DNA from: Zoogloeaceae bacterium | Lineage (GTDB): Bacteria; Pseudomonadota; Gammaproteobacteria; Burkholderiales; Rhodocyclaceae | Length of the DNA: 64,000 nt | Assembly: GCA_024235655.1 (NCBI GenBank) | Contig: JACKLY010000001.1 | Coordinates: 1-64,000 of the forward strand | Direction of reading: 5' to 3' | In this document: in pieces, positions 1-7,885 of the stretch | Layout: the number at the start of each line of letters is the position of its first letter | Numbering within the stretch: the first letter of the stretch is position 1 | Made by a program: the position numbers and the translations under genes | Notes under the pieces: model-generated | Seen by the model: only the letters and a program-made list of their open reading frames with translations | What the model was told of the DNA's origin: nothing | Databases searched by the model: none

Positions 1-197
1 ATCTGCGCCTCAATTTCAGCAGCTGTTGCTCCCGGCCACAGCGTACGCACCACCATGGCCTTGAAGGTAAAGTCCGGGTCTTCCGCACGCCCAAGCTTGA
101 AGTACGATAATGCCCCTGCAAGCATCAGTACGATCATCAGGTAGAGCACCATCGAGCGGTGCCGCAGCGCCCACTCGGAAAGATTCAGATGTCTCAT
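1..197 (-). CDS. RND efflux transporter permease, N-terminal fragment (cut by window edge)
   Basis: The reading frame starts at 197 and runs off the left edge, giving about 65 residues. It begins MRHLNLSEWALRHRSMVLYL, then has one membrane segment (roughly residues 15-32), then a periplasmic start with the EDPDFTFKAMVV pattern typical of AcrB/MdtB-like RND pumps. Its ATG overlaps the stop of the upstream membrane-fusion gene by four bases (ATGA), so the two are translationally coupled. The family exports drugs, solvents or toxic compounds by proton antiport across the inner membrane in a tripartite pump. Substrate cannot be told from this fragment. Confidence 0.88.
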   Translation of the reverse strand, partial: MRHLNLSEWALRHRSMVLYLMIVLMLAGALSYFKLGRAEDPDFTFKAMVVRTLWPGATAAEIEAQ

Positions 198-1258
198 TGC
201 TGTGTCTGCTGGGTAGTAGCAGGGCTTACTGCACCATGCGCCAGTCGGACTTTTTCTCCGGCCCGCAGCTTGTGCACCCCCGCGGTGACTATGACTTCGC
301 CAACCGTCAAACCACCTTCGATGCGGACTTTTTCGTCGGTGTAAGCTGCCACCTCGACCGCCCGCAGTGCCAGCTTGCCCTCTCTGTCGACCACCCAGAC
401 AGCTGGCTTCTCTCCCTGCTGGAATAGCGCTGTCTGCGGAATCAGTATCGCCTTGCCCGGCCTGCTCGTATTGAAACGCACTCGCGCCGTCATGCCGAAT
501 ACGACTTGCGGATCGGCATCGAGAATACTGACGCGCGCAGCATAGGTTCGCGTTTGCGGATCGGCCATGGCTGCTATCTCGCGCAATCGCCCCTTATAGA
601 CTTTTCCTTTTTCTGCCCACAATTCGACTTCGGCATCACTGGCTTTTCTTGCTTCTGCCAGCCGGCTTTCCGGGATGGCAATCGCCACTTCCAGCGTATC
701 CTGTCGGGCAATGCGATAGACCGCCTGGCCCACATTCACTACCTGACCAACCTCGGCCAGCACTTCACCAACCACACCGGGCTGGTCTGCCCTGAGCACC
801 GTATAAGCTGTTTGATTCTTTGCCAGTTCGGCCTGTGCATTCGCTGCGCGTAATGTCGTTTCGCGACTATCCAGTGCTGCCTGACTGACAAAATTCCTGG
901 CTTTCAACTCCCGATACCGTCCAAGGTCGGCATCTGCCAATGCCTGCTGCGCCTCTGCAGCGCTGGCAGCTTGTTTGGTATCTGCCGGGTCCAGACGTGC
1001 CAGAATCTGCCCCGGCTTGACTACCTCACCCGCGCTGACCAAACGCTCACTGATCTTGCCGGCAATCCTGAAACCGATTGCTTGCTCAACGCGTGAACGA
1101 ACCTCGCCGGAATAACTGGTCAAATCATTGGCCGCAGCAGTTCCGACAACCATGGTCAATACCGGCCGCAACGGATCTGCCGGCGGCGCTTCCTTGCTGC
1201 ATGCCGCCATTGTCATCAACGCCCCCAGGGCTGTAGCAATACTGCAAACTTTTCTCAT
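194..1258 (-). CDS. RND efflux periplasmic adaptor (membrane-fusion lipoprotein)
   Basis: This 354-residue protein has a lipoprotein signal (lipobox MAAC, Cys20) and the AcrA/MdtA adaptor order: beta-barrel and lipoyl halves around a helical hairpin. The lipoyl half shows VVKPGQILARLDP near residues 78-90, and a second lipoyl half shows GVVGEVLAEVGQVV. It would link the RND permease to an outer-membrane channel from the periplasmic side. It lies between the tetR gene (overlap of four bases at its ATG) and the permease gene (overlap of four bases at its stop), so the three form one operon. No outer-membrane channel gene is visible in the window. Confidence 0.93.
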   Translation of the reverse strand: MRKVCSIATALGALMTMAACSKEAPPADPLRPVLTMVVGTAAANDLTSYSGEVRSRVEQAIGFRIAGKISERLVSAGEVVKPGQILARLDPADTKQAASAAEAQQALADADLGRYRELKARNFVSQAALDSRETTLRAANAQAELAKNQTAYTVLRADQPGVVGEVLAEVGQVVNVGQAVYRIARQDTLEVAIAIPESRLAEARKASDAEVELWAEKGKVYKGRLREIAAMADPQTRTYAARVSILDADPQVVFGMTARVRFNTSRPGKAILIPQTALFQQGEKPAVWVVDREGKLALRAVEVAAYTDEKVRIEGGLTVGEVIVTAGVHKLRAGEKVRLAHGAVSPATTQQTQQ

Positions 1259-1932
1259 TGCACTCGCCCCTTGTCCAGCAAGCCCTGAATCAGTAGATCA
1301 AAATGAGTTTCCAGATATTTTTCCGGCTCGATGTCGTGACCGCAGATGCAGAATGAGTAGCGCCAGATGACCAGCATCAGCAGCGGCGCAATGATTACGT
1401 CGATTGCTGAATCCACATCCATCTGCCGGAATTCACCGCTTTCCAGACCGCGCTGCAAAGCTCTGCGCAGCAAGGATCGCCCACGCACGATGACATGGTC
1501 GTGGTAGTACTGCGTAACCTCGGGAAAATTATGCGATTCGGAAATGATCAGCTTGACCACCCCGCCCATGCGTGTACTCCCGATCTGCTGCCACCAGCCG
1601 AGCAGGAGGACGCGCAGCAGATCACTGGTACGGCCCTGATAACCCGCAAACTGCTGCTCTGCTGCCGCCAGTGCCGGCACGATGCCTTCCTCGATCACTG
1701 CGGTGAACAAAGCTTCCTTGCTATCGAAATAGAGATAAAGGGTGCCCTTGGAAACTCCCGCTCGTGCAGCAATATCGTCCAGCCGGGTGCCGGCGAAACC
1801 CTTTTCCACGAACAACTCCAACGCAGCCGCAGTCAGTTCGGAAGGACGTGCATCTTTCCGGCGACGACGCTGGCTGCGCTCACCGGTGACTGATTCAGTA
1901 TCGATATCGGCAGTGGAGGAATGAGGACTCAT
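1255..1932 (-). CDS. TetR/AcrR family transcriptional repressor of the efflux operon
   Basis: The 225-residue product has an N-terminal TetR helix-turn-helix at about residues 51-72 (LDDIAARAGVSKGTLYLYF) after an Arg-rich stretch, and a C-terminal ligand-binding region. ATG at 1932 was chosen because the frame upstream opens only at a TTG (2004) and would pass through the palindrome at 1937-1994. No strong Shine-Dalgarno is visible, and the palindrome ends four bases upstream of the ATG. The gene leads the tetR-adaptor-permease operon and probably represses it by binding that palindrome. The inducer is unknown. Confidence 0.9.
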   Translation of the reverse strand: MSPHSSTADIDTESVTGERSQRRRRKDARPSELTAAALELFVEKGFAGTRLDDIAARAGVSKGTLYLYFDSKEALFTAVIEEGIVPALAAAEQQFAGYQGRTSDLLRVLLLGWWQQIGSTRMGGVVKLIISESHNFPEVTQYYHDHVIVRGRSLLRRALQRGLESGEFRQMDVDSAIDVIIAPLLMLVIWRYSFCICGHDIEPEKYLETHFDLLIQGLLDKGRVQ

Positions 1933-1936
1933 GGTT

Positions 1937-1994
1937 GGAATGGCTTCGCTAAAGTTAATGACTGACTGGTCAGTAACTTTAGCGAAGCCATTCC
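1937..1994. promoter_or_regulatory. Nested perfect palindrome, probable TetR operator
   Basis: Two perfectly complementary 21-base arms (1937-1957 and 1974-1994) flank a 16-base centre. The centre with its edge contains ACTGAC-TG-GTCAGT (1961-1974), a TetR-type operator pattern. The site lies immediately upstream of the tetR start codon. The outer arms are far longer than a usual TetR site needs, so the transcript leader could fold into a long hairpin next to the start codon. The sequence symmetry is seen directly; the operator role is inferred. Confidence 0.7.
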
Positions 1995-2044
1995 TGGAAG
2001 TCAATTCTGAAAAGATGTTGCTGATGAACCATCTGAAGCCAGAA

Positions 2045-2079
2045 AGCCCCTGAGGCTGAAAATACAGGCCTCAGGGGCT
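2045..2079 (-). terminator. Hairpin terminator after the 2094-2597 lipoprotein gene
   Basis: A perfect 12-bp stem (AGCCCCTGAGGC at 2045-2056 with its complement at 2068-2079) encloses an 11-base loop. It lies 14 bases after the stop of the minus-strand lipoprotein gene and is followed on that strand by only a short, interrupted T tract. It is a probable intrinsic terminator that separates this gene from the tetR operon promoter. Confidence 0.6.
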
Positions 2080-2093
2080 GGCACCGATCGGAA

Positions 2094-2597
2094 TCAATGA
2101 AACTGCTGCGCCAGTTTCCGGTGTTGAACCAGCAAACTGTCCGGATCGATGCTGGCCAGCCGATTGCCATCACGGGCCAGTAATTGGGGTGCGCCATCCG
2201 CATCGAGCATCAATCGTGCTGCCGCCGAGCCAACCCCTGGCACCTTGCGAATCAGGGAATAGGTCTGCGCATCGTGCAGATAAACCGCTCCATCTCCCAG
2301 AATCCAGATCCGGCGGCTTTGAGCGTCAATCGCCAGGTCGCGAACCAGTGTCCGGTCCGGGGCATTGATCTCGGCCACCAGCAAGGGAGCGGCACGGGTA
2401 TGAAAAACGCGCACGGTTCCCAGACGCTCGTCGCCGACGAAGAGCAGTTGGCGATCCGCCCATTTAATCTCGACGCGCTTGGGCATGACGACCGGATTGG
2501 TCGGCTGGCAGGCGGCAAGAAAAATGGCCAGCACAACCAGAACAAGGGTTGGCTGCAAGCGGATGGAACCAAAGCTCATGGCGAGCGGGGCTGTCAT
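2094..2597 (-). CDS. Hypothetical lipoprotein with propeller-like repeats
   Basis: The 167-residue product starts at ATG 2597, behind a good ribosome site (AAAGGAG, six bases away). The signal ends in a lipobox LAAC at Cys30. The mature part has short alternating strands such as RRIWILGDGAVYLHDAQTY that resemble fragments of a YncE/beta-propeller fold, but it is too short for a whole propeller. It is transcribed divergently from the MocR-type regulator at 2748, which may control it. No function can be assigned. Confidence 0.7.
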   Translation of the reverse strand: MTAPLAMSFGSIRLQPTLVLVVLAIFLAACQPTNPVVMPKRVEIKWADRQLLFVGDERLGTVRVFHTRAAPLLVAEINAPDRTLVRDLAIDAQSRRIWILGDGAVYLHDAQTYSLIRKVPGVGSAAARLMLDADGAPQLLARDGNRLASIDPDSLLVQHRKLAQQFH

Positions 2598-2699
2598 GGG
2601 AATCTCCTTTGTCATGTTATCGCCACCATTGACGACAACCTGACAATACCGGACACTTAACCCATACCACATGTACAATTTATCATTCTTACGCTGACG

Positions 2700-2725
2700 C
2701 TGTACTGGTCGATCGACCGATACAG
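2700..2725. promoter_or_regulatory. Imperfect 26-bp palindrome upstream of the MocR gene
   Basis: CTGTA at 2700-2704 and TACAG at 2721-2725 flank a perfect inner palindrome GGTCGATCGACC (2707-2718). Only two pairs mismatch over 26 bp. The site lies 22 bases before the regulator's ATG, between the regulator and the divergent lipoprotein gene, which suits autoregulation. MocR proteins bind paired repeats near their own promoters. No binding is demonstrated here. Confidence 0.45.
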
Positions 2726-2747
2726 CACCACCAGAGGAAACCTGACA

Positions 2748-4157
2748 ATGCTCCAGCTCAGCCTGAACAACGACTCCTCGCTCCCGCTTGTTGACCAGAT
2801 TGTCAGCGGTATCCGTACCCATATTGATGACCGCATGTTGCGCGCCGGCATGCGCCTGCCGCCGATACGCGGCTTTGCCGAGCAGCACGACATCAGTCGC
2901 TTCACCGTAGTCGAAGCCTATGACCGACTGGTGGCACTCGGCTACGTGACTTCGCGTCGCGGCTCGGGCTTTTACGTCAGCAGCCGCAGCGAGGCGCCCA
3001 ACATCGAAGTCCGCAGCGGCGAACTGGAGCGCGCCTTCGACAATGCCGGGGTGATGTACCAGAGCCTGGAAGACAGTGCCGACCGCCTGAAAGTCGGCGT
3101 CGGTTGGCTACCCCCGGAATGGATGGATGCCGAAGGCGTGCGCCGCAACCTGCGCGCCCTGTCTCGGCGCGCCGACCTGCACCCGACCTCCTACGGCACC
3201 GCTCTCGGCTACCGCCCGCTGCGCGAACAACTGCGAACCAAACTCGGGGATTTCGGCATTGCCGCCCAGCCCGACCAGATCCTGCTCACCCATGGCGCCA
3301 CACAGGCACTGGACATCATTGCCCGCAGCATGATCCAGCCCGGTGACTGCGTTTTTGTAGACGATCCCGGCTACTGGAACCTCTTCGCCAACTTGCGTCT
3401 CTATGGCGCCAACCTCATCGGCGTACCGCGCAACGCCAACGGCCCCGACCCGGACGCCATGGAGGCGCTGCTGCAGGAATACCGGCCCAAGGCGTTCTTC
3501 ACCAACTCCGTGCTGCACAACCCGACCTCCGGCAACCTTTCCCCGGCCAACGCATTTCGCGTGCTGCAACTGGCAGAAAAGCACGACTTCCTGATTATCG
3601 AGGACGATGCCTACGGCGACTTCCACCCGGGATCCACCACGCGACTGGCCCAGCTTGACCAGTTGAATCGGGTGATCTACGTCGGCAGCTTCGCCAAGAC
3701 GCTTTCTGCCGACCTGCGCGTCGGCTTCCTCGCCTGCAACCCGGATTTACGCGCCCGCCTGACCGACGTAAAAATCGTCTCCGCCATTGCCAACTCGGAG
3801 TTCGCCGAACGCATGGTGTACCTGATGCTGACCGAAGGACACTATCGCAAGCTGATCGAGCGGGTACAGGGGCGCCTGTCGGAAGCGACCGACAAGACCC
3901 TGCACATGCTGGAGAAGAAGGGGCTGAAACCGCAAGGTGAACCCAAGGGCGGCATGTTTGTCTGGGCAGAGGTGCCGGGCATTGACGACGCCACCCGGCT
4001 GGCCAGCGATGCCAGTACCCAGGGCATCATGATGGCGCCGGGCAGCATTTTCCGTCCACAACAACAGCCATCGCCCTTCCTGCGCTTCAATGTGGCCTAT
4101 GCGCAGGACAAGCGGCTGGAAAGATACCTGGGAGAGGCCATGCCCCGGTTTCTTTGA
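2748..4157 (+). CDS. MocR-type regulator (GntR helix-turn-helix fused to aminotransferase fold)
   Basis: The 469-residue product has an N-terminal GntR winged helix (about residues 8-78, with RLPPIRGFAEQHDISRFTVV) joined to a fold-type I aminotransferase domain (about 115-465). The PLP lysine is Lys317 in VGSFAKTLSADLRVGF, and the NPTSGN and DDAYGD motifs of the fold are present. MocR/PdxR-like proteins use the PLP domain to sense an amine, amino acid or pyridoxal phosphate and control nearby genes. It is divergent from the lipoprotein gene at 2597. Its ligand cannot be read from sequence. Reclassification as a plain aminotransferase is unlikely given the intact winged helix. Confidence 0.92.
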   Translation: MLQLSLNNDSSLPLVDQIVSGIRTHIDDRMLRAGMRLPPIRGFAEQHDISRFTVVEAYDRLVALGYVTSRRGSGFYVSSRSEAPNIEVRSGELERAFDNAGVMYQSLEDSADRLKVGVGWLPPEWMDAEGVRRNLRALSRRADLHPTSYGTALGYRPLREQLRTKLGDFGIAAQPDQILLTHGATQALDIIARSMIQPGDCVFVDDPGYWNLFANLRLYGANLIGVPRNANGPDPDAMEALLQEYRPKAFFTNSVLHNPTSGNLSPANAFRVLQLAEKHDFLIIEDDAYGDFHPGSTTRLAQLDQLNRVIYVGSFAKTLSADLRVGFLACNPDLRARLTDVKIVSAIANSEFAERMVYLMLTEGHYRKLIERVQGRLSEATDKTLHMLEKKGLKPQGEPKGGMFVWAEVPGIDDATRLASDASTQGIMMAPGSIFRPQQQPSPFLRFNVAYAQDKRLERYLGEAMPRFL

Positions 4158-4214
4158 GAGGATATTTCCGGGGCTTGGCATGGGGCACGCTGCGCCTCAA
4201 TTTCGCAGCCGATC

Positions 4215-4958
4215 TCAAGCCCCTCGGCGCAGAGCAGCAAACCCGGCCGGCTCCCATTCACGCACAGCCAGCAACAGCCCGATACCTCGTCGCTGTTTCA
4301 TTGGTACCGATGCGACTTCCTCGTGCAGCCCTGCAAATTTCTTGCGCAACCGGCGCAATTCAATTTGCAACTCGGTGATGGCGGCTTCCGTCAACATGCC
4401 ATGGACAAAAGCCATCTCCTCGCTACCCTCGGCGAATGAGCCGTCCAGAAAATCGGGCAAACCCTGATCACGAAAATAGTTCCGAATTGGCCCTTCGGGC
4501 AGCCAGTCGAAATCACGAGCAATATTGATCCTGATCCGATTTCCCGGAAGAAGGTCGATGAGACGCAAACGGTCAAGCAGAAGCAGATAGCCAAGACACT
4601 CCACCTCCGTTAGGCGGTACACGGCAACCATGTCGGACATTGTCCAATGGTTTAGCGTGCACACAGCAACCAGAAGCAACCGGGTATCAGATACGAGTTC
4701 CCGCTCCTGAACCTCCGTCAGTGTATGCAGGCGCGCCACTCCTGCTTCCGCCAATTGCGCCAACTCCGCCAACGTAAACCCAAGCAACGTAGCAAGCTCT
4801 TCCAAACGGGCAAGGGTGATCCGTCGTGATGCAAACAAACGCTTTACGCTCGGTTCGGAAATCCCGAGCCCCAGAGCCACATCCCGGTAAGTCTTGCGCT
4901 GCGCTCGAAGCTGCGTCTTCAGCGTCGCAATTAATCGTTCAGCTTCTGCCATGAGCAT
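4215..4958 (-). CDS. XRE-family DNA-binding regulator
   Basis: The 247-residue product has an N-terminal Cro/CI helix-turn-helix at about residues 10-65 (YRDVALGLGISEPSVKRLF), followed by a longer domain of unknown type that may sense a signal or mediate oligomers. Two start codons, 4958 and 4952, lie two codons apart and neither has a clear ribosome site. The gene is divergent from the membrane gene that begins at 5073 and was split by the insertion sequence, so it may have regulated that gene. The intergenic stretch between them is notably AT-rich. Confidence 0.85.
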   Translation of the reverse strand: MLMAEAERLIATLKTQLRAQRKTYRDVALGLGISEPSVKRLFASRRITLARLEELATLLGFTLAELAQLAEAGVARLHTLTEVQERELVSDTRLLLVAVCTLNHWTMSDMVAVYRLTEVECLGYLLLLDRLRLIDLLPGNRIRINIARDFDWLPEGPIRNYFRDQGLPDFLDGSFAEGSEEMAFVHGMLTEAAITELQIELRRLRKKFAGLHEEVASVPMKQRRGIGLLLAVREWEPAGFAALRRGA

Positions 4959-5072
4959 ATAGTATCGTTTTTCGATCCTTTAATGCGCACATAACAATAC
5001 ATCTGCATCTTTTGTTCCATATTTCATATCTTTGGATAAAACTCAGCCCATCTCCACGCCAAGGGCTTTGTC

Positions 5073-5347
5073 ATGAAACACTGGATATCACACCTTCCAA
5101 GCATTATTACAATCAGCGCTTGCGCGGTAGCACTTGTCCACGGGCCGGTCGCCCAACTACCCAGCTACCATGAGTTTGCAGACCATACCGCCACTCTCGG
5201 CATCCCACACGCAGCAGATGTGCTATCAAACCTTGGTTTTTCGATTGTCGCGATCTGGGGCTGGCTAGGAATCGGGAATAACAAAACCCAGCCGGAACTA
5301 GAAAAGCGACTGACAGGCTATCGACTTTTTCTTCTCAGCCTGTGGCC
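5073..5347 (+). pseudogene. 5' part of a polytopic membrane gene split by the IS3 element
   Basis: About 91 codons survive before the insertion sequence. Hydrophobic stretches lie near residues 6-26, 46-66 and 82-92. The pattern around SYHEFADHTATLGIPHAAD resembles the start of bacterial alkaline-ceramidase-like membrane proteins (PF05875); this similarity is from memory and not tested. If the element and one target copy are removed, the frame joins exactly to the downstream part at 6591, giving one protein of about 515 residues. As it stands, translation runs a further 45 codons or so into the insertion sequence before stopping. Confidence 0.72.
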
Positions 5348-5404
5348 TGTCCCCGGTTTGAAAGACACTTTGATAAGGTGTGAAGATCAAACCGGAGGTA
5401 GTAG

Positions 5405-5698
5405 ATGGTTAAGCGAAGGCAGTTCAGCAGAGAGTTCAAGACAGAGGCAGTACGACTGGTCAGGGAGCGTGGCGTTTCAGTAGTTCAAGCGGCCCGAGAT
5501 CTTGATTTGCACGAGAACGTATTGCGTAAATGGGTACGAGCAGTCGCAGAAGATTCGCAGCAGGCATTTCCTGGGCATGGCCAGATGAAGCCTGAACAGG
5601 CTGAGATTACCCGCCTGAAGAAGGAAGTCGCCAAGCTCAAAATGGAGCGCGACATTCTAAAAAAAGCCGCAGCCTACTTCGCCAAGGAATCGATGTGA
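5405..5698 (+). CDS. IS3-family transposase OrfA (helix-turn-helix, leucine zipper)
   Basis: The 97-residue product starts with RRQFSREFKTEAVRLVRERG, the DNA-binding helix-turn-helix of IS3 OrfA, and ends with a Lys/Glu-rich coiled coil (ITRLKKEVAKLKMERDIL). It overlaps orfB by four bases (GTGA). The A7 run at 5659-5665 falls in the CTA-AAA-AAA codons, so ribosomes slipping back one base would make the OrfAB fusion transposase. OrfA alone usually restrains transposition. Confidence 0.93.
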   Translation: MVKRRQFSREFKTEAVRLVRERGVSVVQAARDLDLHENVLRKWVRAVAEDSQQAFPGHGQMKPEQAEITRLKKEVAKLKMERDILKKAAAYFAKESM

Positions 5699-6561
5699 AA
5701 TTCGGGTTCGTGGTGAAACACCGAGGGATCTGGCCGGTGGCACTGACTTGCGACACGCTCGGTGTCTCGCGTAGCGGATTCTATGCTTGGCTGAGCAGAG
5801 TGCCGAGCCAACGCAGCCAGGCCAATGAATCACTTGGAAGGGCGATTCACGAAAGTTTCTTGCGCAGTGATCGTACCTATGGCGCACGCCGTGTCTGGCA
5901 TGATCTGCTGTCAGCCGGTCAGCGTTGTGGTCTGCATCGCGTTGAACGCCTGATGCGCCAGCAGGCATTACGTGCTCGACCTCGCCGACGCGGTTTGCCT
6001 GTTGATCGAGGTGAGCGGCCAACCATCGGGATTGCCGCCAATATTCTTGATCGCCAATTCGAAGCCCTGGCGCCTAACCAGAAGTGGGTCGCGGACTTCA
6101 CCTACCTCTGGTCAGCAGAAGGGTGGCTCTATCTGGCAGTAGTGCTTGATTTGTATTCCCGCCGAATCATCGGCTGGTCGATGAAGGCCGAGATGAATGC
6201 GCAGCTGGTTACGGATGCGCTCATGATGGCTGTATGGCGGCGCGGCAAGCCAGAAGCTGTCATGCATCACTCAGATAGAGGCAGCCAGTACACCAGCGAA
6301 CAGTTTCAGCGCCTACTCAGCGAACTGGGTGTCACATGCTCAATGAGCCGCTCTGGCAACGTGTGGGATAACTCGGCAATGGAGAGTTTCTTCTCCTCAC
6401 TGAAGACCGAACGTATCGCTCGGAAAACATTTCGCACACGGGATGAAATTCGGGCCGAGGTATTCGACTACATTGAGCGCTTCTACAATCCTGTTCGCCG
6501 GCACTCTACATTGGGCTACGTCAGCCCAATTGACTTCGAGCAGCAGGCTCAATTAGCTTAA
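5695..6561 (+). CDS. IS3-family transposase OrfB (DDE integrase core)
   Basis: The 288-residue frame starts at GTG 5695 but is probably expressed mainly as the C-terminal part of an OrfAB frameshift product. The rve-type catalytic triad is visible: Asp134 in WVADFTYLW, Asp194 in HHSDRGSQYTS and Glu230 in NSAMESFFSSLK. The N-terminal region carries the HTH_21 pattern (HESFLRSDRTYGARRVWHDL). The length is normal for the family and no stop or frameshift interrupts it. Confidence 0.95.
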   Translation: MKFGFVVKHRGIWPVALTCDTLGVSRSGFYAWLSRVPSQRSQANESLGRAIHESFLRSDRTYGARRVWHDLLSAGQRCGLHRVERLMRQQALRARPRRRGLPVDRGERPTIGIAANILDRQFEALAPNQKWVADFTYLWSAEGWLYLAVVLDLYSRRIIGWSMKAEMNAQLVTDALMMAVWRRGKPEAVMHHSDRGSQYTSEQFQRLLSELGVTCSMSRSGNVWDNSAMESFFSSLKTERIARKTFRTRDEIRAEVFDYIERFYNPVRRHSTLGYVSPIDFEQQAQLA

Positions 6562-6590
6562 TGTCGTGTCCACTGAACCGGGGACAGGCC

Positions 6591-7863
6591 ACCCCTGCTG
6601 TTACGCACGTATCTCGAACTACGCCGCTATGTGCTCGCTGCCTGGCTGGCCACCCTGTCTGGGTTCAGCATCATGCTGCTATTCCCCGGCAAAGCAGAAC
6701 TGTTGCAGCCAAACGGCGACAATTTGACAAGCTTTCTCGCTGACACAAACCGACTCCTGGATGCTGACTGGCTAGCATGCCCATCGTTTCATATGATCTG
6801 GGCCGTATATGCAGCACTATGTATCCGACAACGGTTTCCCCAGTTAACTCTCGTCGCAGTAGCCATGGTTCTCTTGACCGGCGCAAGCTGCCTATTAACG
6901 GGCTCACATGCAGCCATTGACGTGATTGTTGGAGTTCCAGTCGCGCTTGTTTGCTGGCACCACAAGTCCATTTGGGAAAAAACTGTCAGAGGTGCCGAGG
7001 CACTTGGCAATTCATGGGCTGCGATCGAGTTCGGCCCGCTCCGCATCATTAACCATGCGCTTTGGTCTGCTATCGCTGCAGGCATCGGGATCTCACTTGT
7101 GCTCTGGATGGTCGGACCACACCTGGCGATTGAAACGGCCCTGGTTTTTACTTCTGGACTGATCGTGGCAGGTGCGTGGGGCTACTGGCTAGAGGGCAGC
7201 AATCGACTTTCCCGCCCGTTTGGCTATTACGGATTTCTCTTCGGCGCCATCGGGGCACTAGTGGTTCTGGCGATCTTCGACAGAACTACCGCGCAAACCA
7301 TCATGGCTGCATTTTCCTGCGCGGCGCCGCTGGCACAAGCAATCGGGCGGCTGCGCTGCCTGATTCAAGGATGTTGCCACGGGAGGCCCACAATTACAGC
7401 TCCCGGAATATGCATCACCCACCCGATGTCCCGGGTCAGCGCGCTAAGCGAGTTGCACGGAGTCCGGATTCACCCGACACAGCTCTATTCGGCTGCCGCA
7501 AATTTAATGATATTCGCCTTGCTCTGGCGCCAATGGGAATGCGGTGCAACGACGACCTTCATAGGCGGTCTGTACCTGATCCTCTCATCCCTGGCTCGAT
7601 TCGCTGAAGAGGGCTATCGCGGGGAGAAGCAAACACCCTATTTTTTCAATCTTGCGATCTACCAGTGGCTCGCAGTTGTATTGTGTTTAACAGGCATCGG
7701 TCTGAGCATGATTGAAGGGAATTCCGTACACCTCGCTGCAACTCTCACGAAGGAAACAATAATGGGAGCCGTACTTGCCGCCCTTCTCGCCGCATTGTTG
7801 ATGAGCATCGACTTTCCAAAATCACAGCGGCGCTTCTCCCGTTTGACGGTTCTCAAATACTGA
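6591..7863 (+). pseudogene. 3' part of the split membrane gene: PAP2-like plus Lgt-like domains
   Basis: The frame is open from the end of the insertion sequence; a GTG at 6631 could give a separate 410-residue product. The first half shows PAP2 phosphatase features: CPSFH near the start and GSHAAIDVIVG as the SxHxxxD-type motif. The second half resembles prolipoprotein diacylglyceryl transferase homologues: PLAQAIGRLRCLIQGCCHGRP and later HPTQLYSAAANLM. About nine membrane segments are expected. Both domain families act on lipid head groups or lipid transfer at the membrane. The intact ancestor would begin at 5073. Whether the downstream part is still translated is unknown. Confidence 0.75.
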
Positions 7864-7885
7864 CTGCCAAACGAAGAACTTGCCT

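Larger units (their letters stand above)
5348..6586 (+). mobile_element. IS3-family insertion sequence, 1239 bp
   Basis: The ends are TGTCCCCGGTT (5348-5358) and its complement (6576-6586). The inner GACAC also matches, giving 16 of 21 terminal positions. It encodes the standard IS3 pair orfA/orfB with a probable -1 frameshift site, a run of seven A at 5659-5665. GGCC flanks both sides (5344-5347 and 6587-6590) and may be a 4-bp target duplication. Because GGCC is itself palindromic, it could instead belong to longer inverted repeats, since GTGGCC is shared by both ends. Both open frames are intact, so the element may be active or recently arrived. Confidence 0.9.

Noticed and set aside
1933..2004. 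Upstream TTG start for the TetR regulator
   Set aside because: It would translate through the 58-base palindrome and has no ribosome site. The ATG at 1932 gives a normal-length TetR protein.
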